From Eucommia ulmoides (Eukaryota > Streptophyta > Magnoliopsida > Garryales > Eucommiaceae): a stretch of 64,000 nucleotides of DNA. Each line of letters begins with the position of its first letter. Position 1 is the first letter of the stretch. Of the stretch, positions 57,051 through 64,000 are shown piece by piece. Below the pieces are notes generated by a model. The model was not told the origin of the DNA. It saw only the letters and a program-made list of their open reading frames with translations, and did not search any database. A program made the position numbers and the translations under genes. The stretch lies in assembly GCA_016647705.1 (NCBI GenBank), contig CM028330.1, positions 49,106,897 to 49,170,896 of the forward strand. The letters are read 5' to 3'.

Positions 57051-58340
57051 GAGGTGGAAGGCTCTCAAACTTCCCACCCTCAAAAAATTATAAGGCATGA
57101 AAAATGGTCGAGCTCACGACTCTACGGGCTCTCAGCTCGGACAAAATCAAAAGGGGGAAGGCTCTCAAACTTCCCACCCTCCAAAAATTCTAAGGCATGC
57201 AAAATGACCTAGCTCACGACCCTACAGGCTCTCAGCTCGGACAAAATCAAAAGGGGAAAGGCTCTCAAACTTCCCACCCTCCAAAAATTCTAAGGCATGA
57301 AAAATGACCGAGCTCACAAGCCTACGTACTCGCAGCTCGGACAAAATCAAGGGGGGAAGGCTCTCAAAACTTCCCACCCTCCAAAAATTCTAAGGCACGC
57401 AAAATGACTGAGGTCACAACCCTACGGGCTCTCAGCTCAGACAAAATCAAAAGGGGGAAGGCTATCAAACTTTTCACCTTTGAAAAATTCTAAGGCAGTA
57501 AACATGGCCGACCTCACGACCCTACGGGTTCTCAGCTCGACCACTTTCAAAAGGGGGAAGGCTCTTAAACTTTTCACCCTTGAAAAATCCTAAGGCAGTG
57601 GAAGTGGTTGACCTCACGACCTAACGGGCTCTCAGCTCGGACAAAAATAAGGAGAGGAAGGCTCTCAAACTTCCTAACCTCAAAAAATTCTAAGGCATGA
57701 AAAATGGCAGAGCTCACGACCCTACGGGCTCTCAGCTTGGCCATTTTCAAAAGGGGGAAGGCTCTCAAACTTCCCACCCTCCAAAAATTCTAAGGCATGC
57801 AAAATGATCGAGTTCACGACCCTACGGGCTCTTAGCTCGGACAAAATCAAAAGGGAGAAGGCTCTCAAACTTCCCACCCTAAAAAAATTCTAAGGTATGC
57901 AAAATGGCCGAGCTCACGACCCTACGGGCTCTCAGCTCGGACAAAAACAAGGGGGGGAAGGCTCTCAAACTTCCCACCCTCAAAAAATTCTAAGGCATGG
58001 AAAATGACCGAGCTCACGACCCTACGGGCTCTCAGCTCGGCCACTTTTAAAAAGGGGAAGGCTCTCCAACTTTTCACCCTTGAAAAATCCTAAGGCAGTG
58101 GAAGTGGCTGACCTCACGACCTGACAGGCTCTCAGCTCAGCCACTTTCAAGGGGGGAAGGCTCTCAAACTTCCCACCCTCAAACAATTCTAAAGCATGGA
58201 AAATGGACGAGCTCACGACCCTACGAGCTCTCAGCTCGGCCACTTTCAAAAGGGGAAAGACTCTCAAACTTCTCACCCTTGCAAAATTCTACGGTATGGA
58301 CAATGGCCGAGCTCACGACCTGACGGTCTCTCAGCTTGGC
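57051..58340 (+). repeat. Minisatellite, about 100-bp period, 13 copies
   Basis: The unit reads roughly GAAGGCTCTCAAACTTCCCACCCTCAAAAAATTCTAAGGCATGAAAAATGGCCGAGCTCACGACCCTACGGGCTCTCAGCTCGGACAAAATCAAAAGGGG, shown here only by its key words: GGCTCTCAAACTTC, TTCTAAGGCATG, GACCCTACGGGCTCTCAGCT. The word GGCTCTCAAAC recurs every 98-101 bp from about 57060 to 58260. Variants group into TTTTCACCCTTG and TTCCCACCCTC types. It lies between the antisense ORFs and the 3' LTR of Gypsy element 2. Confidence 0.92.
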
Positions 58341-58606
58341 CAACATTCAACACCTGAAAGACTCCAAATTCTTGCTGCCCACCGTCACTTCAGTCGTACT
58401 GCTGACCTGCCGAACAGACGAAATGTCTTATCATAAGCCCGAACTCTATTATTTTCCCTTTTTCTTACCGCCGTTTTTCCCCCTAGGGGTCCATGGTGTG
58501 CCACTTTTGCATTTTGTGACCCTCCTTCACCACTACTACCAGTTTGCTCCTTCAAAATCCCGAGGCCGTCACGTTTCACTCATGCCCCCGGGACTTGGGG
58601 GGCAAC

Positions 58607-59284
58607 TGATATAGGAGAATCTCGTCAGGTACACCACGTGGTCAATATTCGCCCAATTATAGAAGAGCGATCGAGATGAGAGCTGAAATCCCCTCAGTAC
58701 CGAGCTGGGATGCCCCCTAGCCGACCTGAGGGTTGTCTCAATAAAGAAATCTGGACCGACAAGCTGCAATTCGACCTGCCAAACTGACAAGCTGAGGCAT
58801 CCTCTGCTCGCCACCTCCGCACTCGGGAGTTCATCGGGCCGTTGTGAGGTTCTGGCCCATGGGCCTCTACATATGAGCTCAAAAGCCAGTCCAAACGTTT
58901 AGAGGGCTAACCTGCTTGCTCATTGGCTGTCCAACGGATTATGTCAATTAACCTGAGCTTGGCTCCCTAATTTCGCGTCACTAATCAAGCACTGGCGCCT
59001 ATAAATACAATGGGGCACCCACTGCCCAGAGGTACGTGACCATTATTGAACTCACTATATTTTCAGCCCTTCACCCCCGAATACTTACTCTCATGCCGAA
59101 AGGACTTTACCGGGTACAACCCCGGTTGGACTTTGTGCAGGTGCTTGGAGTAGAAGAGTGGAGCTCAGCTAGGAGATTGTCACCACCCCTGAATTCAACC
59201 AATTGCAGTGCTGATAGCCGTCTTATGTCCCCAATATCCTCCCGGACCATACTGTTGACCCATCACCACTTTTTGACATCAACA
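58607..59284 (+). repeat. 3' LTR of Gypsy element 2
   Basis: 678 bp, same length as the 5' LTR and alignable without large gaps, with a TATA-like CCTATAAATACAATGG. Followed by the GGTGT duplication. Confidence 0.95.
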
Positions 59285-59289
59285 GGTGT

Positions 59290-59443
59290 GCAGCTAGTTT
59301 ATAACACTTATCTGTTGCTATAAAGATAATAATTAATTTAGGATAAAATTAATTATTTGAATTTTGAAGTATTATTATTTGGTAATTTTTTATTACTATC
59401 TAATTCACCCCTCCTCCCTCTTGGGTAGCTCACTGGGCCAACA
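59290..59443 (+). repeat. Long LTR, right part after Gypsy insertion
   Basis: TGCAGCTAG...TCTAATTCACCCC...GGGCCAACA aligns with 905-1057 at the window start (GTGTGCATCTAG...GGGCCAACA). It is the right end of the LTR that starts at 44911. Confidence 0.7.
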
Positions 59444-59458
59444 CTTGTTTTACATTTT

Positions 59459-59860
59459 TTTCACAATCTAATTATATATTCAAATTCGTCTAAATAAGTT
59501 CTTCAAAATGATATCACATTTACTATTTTTTTTTTATTAATTTTTAGATTCGTGTTACATTCAATATGGAATTTTCAGAATTTCCAATTTTCATATTCGT
59601 GTTCCATTTAATATGCTATTTTGAAACTTTCGTAAAAAAAAATTCGTTGAATTTAACGTGGTATTTTTTTAAATTCGCCTGAATAAAATTTTCAAGATGA
59701 TATCAAATTCATTATTTTTTAATTAAAATTTCAGATTCGTATTACATTAAACATGGTACTTTCAGAATTTTTTGTTTTCACATTCGTGTTACACTCAACA
59801 TGTTACTTTTGAACCTTTTTTTTTTTTTTAGATCGTATTAAATTCAACATGGTATTTTTT
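59459..59860 (+). repeat. Unclassified repeat, two tandem units of about 200 bp
   Basis: Two diverged units: AAATTCGTCTAAATAAGTTC...ACATTCAATATGG and AAATTCGCCTGAATAAAATT...ACATTAAACATGG, each with TTCAGATTCGT(G/A)TTACATT words. An inverted copy lies at 1501-1655. No terminal repeats or reading frame recognised. Confidence 0.55.
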
Positions 59861-60252
59861 CATAATTTAAGTATATATTCAGATTCCTTAATTGTGTGCA
59901 TAATTGTGTTGGCAAGTTTTGATCTATGGAGTGTCGTGGCAGACACTAGTGTTTGGCTCAGAGAGATGAACAAGATGGTATTAGTCAAGTTTGCAGAAAA
60001 TTTTTGGTGGCTTACATGTTTACCTTCGTCGTCTGGTGCAAAAATGGTTTGGTTATAGCCTAATGTTATTCATTGTATTCCAAAAAAAAACAAAGAACAA
60101 ATTGTGTACATACATAGAGAAAATCAAGAAAACAACAATCAACAATCACCCCCATTGGATTTTAGCAGTGGCTAATTACATTCTTGGCTGACATCTCCTA
60201 CACATCAGAAGTGGTTATAAGAGTTTTTATTATCTTCAATCTGTTTCTGAAT
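59861..60252. other. 3' flank of LURP-one-related gene
   Basis: No gene accepted. A short frame at 59849-60058 on the plus strand has no recognisable family features. Probably includes the 3' untranslated region of the minus-strand gene. Confidence 0.4.
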
Positions 60253-61610
60253 TCAGCATCTGGTGGATCCATCGTATATGTAGTCAAGAACGGATATGAT
60301 TCCAAAGATGAAGGCCTGGTCTGTTCCTGGACTCACCACCACATGATAAAGATCCCTACCTGACATTACTTCCTCCACTTCCTTCTTCACTCCAACCTGT
60401 CCATCATTAGAAAAATTGTTTCAATTCTAAGTTTTCTACGAACAGAAACACTAAACAAACGCGACTTTATTGTGTTTGGTTTATGTTCTTAAAAAACTTG
60501 AAATAGAATCTGAAATACGACAGCAAAAAAAAACAAAAACAATTCATTTTCATTCAGTACTGTTAGGAGGTTCTAACTCAAAACTATATGGTTTAAAGTG
60601 GAGTAGCTCTTTTTATTTTATATAGTAGTTCGAAAACTCTCACGTGATCAATGTGGGATAGGAATCTAACATCCGCTCTTAAGTGTAACTCCTGGTTTGC
60701 ATGGAAGATTTGACTATGGGGGAATGATAAGAAATGTGCAATTCTCGGCTTGCACAAATGATTTGACTACGAGAGAATGAGAGATACGTAACCTTGACTC
60801 TGATACCATATTGGGAGGTTCCGACTCTAATACCATGTTGGGAGGTTTCAACTCAAAACCATATGATTTCATGTGAAGTAGCTCATTTGATTTATATACG
60901 GTTTGAAAACTCTCAAATGATTAATGTGGGACAAGAAACTAAAAGATACGTAAATCTTCAAAACGAATTTCTGGGGAAAACAATAACACAAAACAAAAGC
61001 GGCCTTAACGACCTGTGCTACGATGCTGCCTCTGGAGTCAACAATAGAGCAATCTCTATCAGGAAAATAGCCTCTGATTTCAAAATCCCATTGTTTGCTG
61101 CTTTCCCTTGGCTCAATTGCAATCCTTACAGGATTGTTCTTTCCAAGACATGAAGAGTTAGGCTCTCTCAACCTGAAAACCAACTTATGTGTTCCTTCAT
61201 AGTCCATGCTGTATCCCCTCCATTGCCTGTGTATGCTTAGAGCTTCAACCATCCCACCCTGTTAACAAAAACACAATATAGCATCATTTATTCTTAGGGT
61301 CCGTTTGGCTAACAAATAAAAAAAAATTATATATTGTTTAATGTTTTCAAACCAAACGGACCTTTCGCCGAATGAGAAGGAGGGGATTGCCATCGCCATC
61401 CCTCAACATGAGCTCGTCCTTCTTCCCGAGCACTCCGCAACCATCAACCCTAAAAACCACCCTCTGGCTACAATCTGTGACCACAAAACCACCTCCATTA
61501 ACAACATGTGGCCGCCTTCGGACAACAAAAACTACCTGGGAAGATGAACAATAAACCTTGCTAACTATTGCCGTCATTCTTGTCTCCTCTTCTTCTTGTA
61601 ATTTGATCAT
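60253..61610 (-). CDS. LOR: LURP-one-related (LOR) protein
   Basis: Minus-strand exons 61610-61362 (83 codons), 61258-61013 (82 codons), 60396-60253 (47 codons plus stop); 212 aa, the usual length of the plant LURP-one family (DUF567, Tubby-C-like fold). All introns are phase 0 and GT-AG. Family motifs: FVVTDCSQRVVFRVDGC near residues 42-58, LMLRDGDGNPLLLIRRK at the end of exon 1, then LSIHRQWRGY, FRLREPNSSCLG, WDFEIRGYFPDRDCSI, IVDSRGSIVAQV, and VEEVMSGRDLYHVVVSPGTD then FIFGIISVLDYIYDGSTR. Arabidopsis LURP1 is needed for defence against oomycetes, but the biochemical role of most LOR proteins is unknown. The start is the first in-frame ATG; a second, at codon 12, is possible. Intron 1 (103 bp) contains a 65-bp palindromic MITE-like sequence that includes the donor; intron 2 (616 bp) contains a TRIM. 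Confidence 0.93.
60561..60944 (-). mobile_element. TRIM element (family 2) in LOR intron 2
   Basis: Two direct repeats of about 110 bp (60561-60671 and 60836-60944). On the minus strand they run T(G/T)TTAG(A/T)TTC...CCCACATT...CCTCC(C/T)AACA with a TATATAAA-like box. After the copy at 60944-60836 comes TGGTATTAGAGTC, then a partial repeat of the LTR end and TGGTATCAGAGTC, the methionine-tRNA primer site of many plant retroelements. The interior is short and non-coding. It lies in the same sense as the host gene. No clean target duplication was seen. Confidence 0.75.
61298..61362. repeat. 65-bp MITE-like palindrome providing a splice donor
   Basis: GGTCCGTTTGG (61298-61308) is repeated exactly in inverted form as CCAAACGGACC (61352-61362), with a short AT-rich middle containing poly-A. 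The GTTTGG termini resemble Tourist and similar MITEs. On the minus strand the last base of LOR exon 1 and the intron's GT both fall inside the inverted repeat. Confidence 0.75.
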
Positions 61611-61835
61611 GCCCCATGGAACATTGTATTTATTTAAGGTTAAGGGGTTAGGCTTTCTCTAAGAGAATCATAGGTTTGGCATGTCTTGACTTTGACTATA
61701 CATAATAAAAAAGAAAAAAGAAAAAAAACACTAAGAACTCCCTTGAGTGTAGTCAATCTTAACGGGTTTGGTTTACAATTGTAAATTGCTTCGTGTTTTT
61801 CCAACATGCACCAACGTAGATATATATTAAATTTT
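61611..61835. other. LOR promoter region
   Basis: Upstream of the minus-strand LOR gene. On the minus strand TTAAATAAATAC lies only about 15-25 bp before the chosen ATG and could be a weak TATA-like element, or the real transcription start lies further up. Nothing else recognised. Confidence 0.35.
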
Positions 61836-62264
61836 TGTTGAATCCCACGTTGATTGTGTTACCTGATCCTAAGCTATATATAGAGGACAATCCTCTTCTA
61901 CAATTTTGCATTCACATAATATGTTTTTTTTTTTTTTTTTTTTTTTTTTTTCACATTACATACCATAACAGACCGTTAGGATTCGAGTCTACGTCGTGTA
62001 AATCTTGGAGTTGAAAGAAAAAAAAAAAGAAGAAAAAGAGTAAAAAAAGGGGTTTTATTTTTTGAATATGTTGAACCCCACATTGATGTTGGGCTCCTCA
62101 TATCCGCTCCCGATATTTGTTCACAGTGTTCACCTTGCACGTGAGAGAGTGTGTTGAATTCCACATCGCTTGTGTTACCTAATCTTGAACTATATATAAG
62201 CCTAAAGACAATATTTATCCTATAAGACATTTTTTGAGAGTGATTTCGGGCCATTAGGTCAACA
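61836..62264 (+). mobile_element. Degraded TRIM, family 1
   Basis: A left part (from 61836, TGTTGAATCCCACGTTGATT) and a right LTR (62152-62264, TGTTGAATTCCACATCGCTT, ending GGTCAACA) match the LTRs of the TRIM at 11137-11563. The interior at 62070-62150 also matches its internal unit (CCCACATTGATGTTGGGCTCC, GTTCACCTTGCACGTGAGAG). A poly-T run (61926-61951) lies inside. The left LTR is incomplete. Confidence 0.65.
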
Positions 62265-62556
62265 AAACCTAATGTTTTGTTTTCCCTTTCTTTCTGATTA
62301 AGCTTGACCTTTTTGGAAGCAAATTCAAAAAAGGGTACGTGTGCTTTTTGAAAATTGGCAACCTCATAATTCAAGGGGAATATTTTGATAGATCTTCTAT
62401 TGGTAGAAGGCATGTGCATGAATTTTTCGGAACCCACTTTAGCTTTATTTCTTTTGTGATATGGTCAAACCCATGGTTAGTTTAATGAATTTGGTTTTTA
62501 GGTTTGGATTAACGTTTTGATCACTCAATGATTGTTTCTTTTGGTTCACGAAATTA

Positions 62557-62913
62557 GGCTAAATTGCACTTTGCACCCCTAAGTTTGGGTGCAGTTTTCA
62601 ATTTGTCCTTTGATATTGTAATTCCTGCAATTTTCAACCTGCGGTTTGCTTGTTCTATCAATTCTAATTGATAGATTCCACACAATTTTTGGTCGGAGTA
62701 GAGGGCAAATTGCAATGGCATTTAAAATTTAAGGGTGAGTGCGACATAACATTTTTTTATTGTTGTATTTTTTCTAATGTGCAAGTCAGATGACTATCTA
62801 TTGCATAAAAAATGACTGAAATAGGGCATTTGTACCATTTTGATATAAAAAATAAATTTTAAGGGACAAATTGTAAAAATTAAAACTTTAGGATTGGAAA
62901 GTCCAATTTAGCC
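62557..62913. mobile_element. Mutator-like MITE
   Basis: A 357-bp element whose ends are inverted repeats of about 50 bp: GGCTAAATTGCACTTTGCAC at the left; the reverse complement of the right end reads GGCTAAATTGGACTTTCCAA; both continue into CAATTTGTCC. Flanks ACGAAATTA and TACAAATTA share six of nine bases, consistent with a diverged 9-bp target duplication. Such long repeats and 9-bp duplications are typical of Mutator-like elements. No coding capacity. Confidence 0.65.
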
Positions 62914-62988
62914 TACAAATTAGGAGAACTCACATTTTTTTCTTTTGGTACAAGGGAAAAATTATAATAAGGTGTGCTAATGCCAACT

Positions 62989-63168
62989 TACGTATATTTC
63001 AACTAATCATTTTTCCGGCGTGATCTTAAGAGCGTACTCTTTCACATTGACTTTATATGCATTCAGGATTAAATTCAAAATTTAATTTTTACAGTACTCC
63101 TAAAAGAGTCGAACCCTATTAAATGTTAAAAAAAACACTATCTCTTCAACTGGACTAACACTTCTGAC
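62989..63168 (-). mobile_element. tRNA-derived SINE copy
   Basis: Read on the minus strand: AGAAGTGTTAGTCCAGTTGA (A-box-like), AGGGTTCGACTCTTTTAGGA (B-box-like), AAATTAAATTTTGAATTTAA, ACGCTCTTAAGATCACGCCG and AATTAGTTGAAATACG-like tail. It matches the copy at 29090-29258 block by block. The two pol III boxes at the head support a SINE. Confidence 0.68.
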
Positions 63169-63322
63169 GTAGAACTCAATTTATCGAATGTACAAATTTT
63201 GTCAACTGGTGCATAATTGGACCACAAAATTAATTGATAAATCTACTAAATTACATTTATGACTGAATTCAATTTTCTATGATCTAATAAATACAACACA
63301 CTAAAGTTACTTACCTAATACC

Positions 63323-63390
63323 TAGCTTTTACTTTAAACGCACAAGCTTCATGCTTATTAGCTTTTACTTTAAACGCACAAGCTTCATGC
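63323..63390. repeat. Short tandem duplication
   Basis: The 31-bp word AGCTTTTACTTTAAACGCAC-AAGCTTCATGC occurs twice, 35 bp apart, without differences. A recent local duplication. Confidence 0.85.
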
Positions 63391-64000
63391 ATTAATTAAT
63401 AGGAAAAATTACACATACGACATGTTTGATAAAAAAAATTAAGTGCTTAAAATTAATTATATTAAGTACTTAATTAATTAAATTTATTTGATAAATATAA
63501 TTAGTATAACTTAATTAATTAAGTTAACTTAAAAATTAAGTTAAAATGTAAGTAAAAAATTAAGTTAAGACCCCTTCACTTATTTCATTTTGTTTAATGT
63601 ACTCTATTATTTTTCACTTAAAAAAAATTATATTTTGACCATTTTGCCCTTAATCCCTATAAGGATTTAATTAGAGTTAAGATTAATAAAAATTGAATTA
63701 ATTTTGGATTATTTTATGGTTTTAATTTTATTTTATATTTAAATTATTGTTATAATTTAATTTAAGCAATCAAACTACATAAAAAAAAAACAAACATAAT
63801 ATTTACATATTTTTGGGTTAATTTCTACTTTTAATTTTAATATAATTTATTTTTTAAAAAAATGCCACCCTGATTTTATTGTTTTGTTCTCAATTTTTTT
63901 TTTTCTTCATATTATCTTGATTCAAATATAATTATATAAATTAAACAATTTTCAGTATACAACTTTTGTACTTATCAAACAAATAAAAAAAATTCAGCAC
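63391..64000. other. AT-rich right edge, possible MITE
   Basis: No gene. ACATGTTTGATAAAAAAAAT at about 63420 and, in inverted form, TTATCAAACAAATAAAAAAA near 63974 may be the ends of a MITE-like element; the window ends before this can be judged. Confidence 0.3.

Larger units (their letters stand above)
47066..59284 (+). mobile_element. Tat-type Ty3/Gypsy retrotransposon nested in long LTR
   Basis: A 12.2-kb element with equal 678-bp LTRs (47066-47743, 58607-59284), ends TGATAT...CATCAACA, and a perfect 5-bp duplication GGTGT (47061-47065, 59285-59289). A primer-binding-like TTTGGCGTCGTCTGTGGGAA follows the 5' LTR and a purine tract (ACTTGGGGGGCAAC) precedes the 3' LTR. Gag, protease, RT, RNase H, archaeal-type RNase H and integrase lie at 47.8-53.7 kb on the plus strand. 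Minus-strand extra ORFs (54.3-56.8 kb) and a 13-copy minisatellite (57.05-58.34 kb) follow. The LTRs differ at roughly 65 sites (about 10 percent, mostly transitions), suggesting several million years. The plus-strand genes are broken in roughly a dozen or more places. It is GC-richer than its surroundings. Confidence 0.95.

Noticed and set aside
57051-58340. CRISPR-like regularly spaced repeats
   Set aside because: The units are directly adjacent and diverged throughout, with no unique spacers. This is a minisatellite in a plant retroelement.

Overview
This is nuclear DNA of a flowering plant, almost certainly a eudicot. The genes have GT-AG introns and AT-rich non-coding DNA. Their products are plant types: proteasome alpha 6/PAA1, a strictosidine-synthase-like protein, a CCX cation exchanger and a LURP-one-related protein. 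Copia and Tat-type Gypsy LTR elements, TRIMs, MITEs and SINE-like copies lie in and between them. I cannot name the species.

Four host genes were assembled exon by exon. (1) 2178-13328, plus: 20S proteasome subunit alpha type-6, 9 exons, 246 aa, apparently intact; a 5.0-kb Copia element sits in intron 1. (2) 13481-31849, minus: strictosidine-synthase-like/APMAP-like protein, 6 exons, 363 aa, apparently intact; intron 3 is 13 kb and holds an 11.2-kb Tat-type Gypsy element. Genes 1 and 2 converge with 152 bp between their stop codons. (3) 39737-41705, plus: single-exon cation/calcium exchanger whose reading frame shifts once near 41160. (4) 60253-61610, minus: LURP-one-related protein, 3 exons, 212 aa; its first intron is largely a 65-bp MITE-like palindrome and its second carries a TRIM.

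Much of the rest is mobile-element DNA. The left edge (1-1057) is the right end of a long LTR. A second copy of that LTR (44911-59443) is split by a Tat-type Gypsy element (47066-59284) with equal 678-bp LTRs and a 5-bp target duplication. Both Tat elements carry a second, archaeal-type RNase H region, minus-strand extra ORFs downstream of pol, and a minisatellite: about 73 bp x 8-9 in one, about 100 bp x 13 in the other. Smaller elements are two TRIM families, a PIF/Harbinger-like element with TTA duplications (37090-37914), a Tourist-like MITE (13008-13137), a Mutator-like MITE (62557-62913), two copies of a tRNA-derived SINE, a Copia remnant (about 34.4-36.3 kb) and a 70-bp-arm hairpin (36518-36711).

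The most interesting features are where elements meet host splicing. The Copia insertion in PAA1 leaves only 29 bp between LTR and exon 2, so the LTR terminus probably supplies the branch point. In the LURP-one-related gene the first splice donor lies inside a MITE inverted repeat. I found no CRISPR array, rRNA or convincing tRNA gene. All functional calls rest on recognising protein families by eye.
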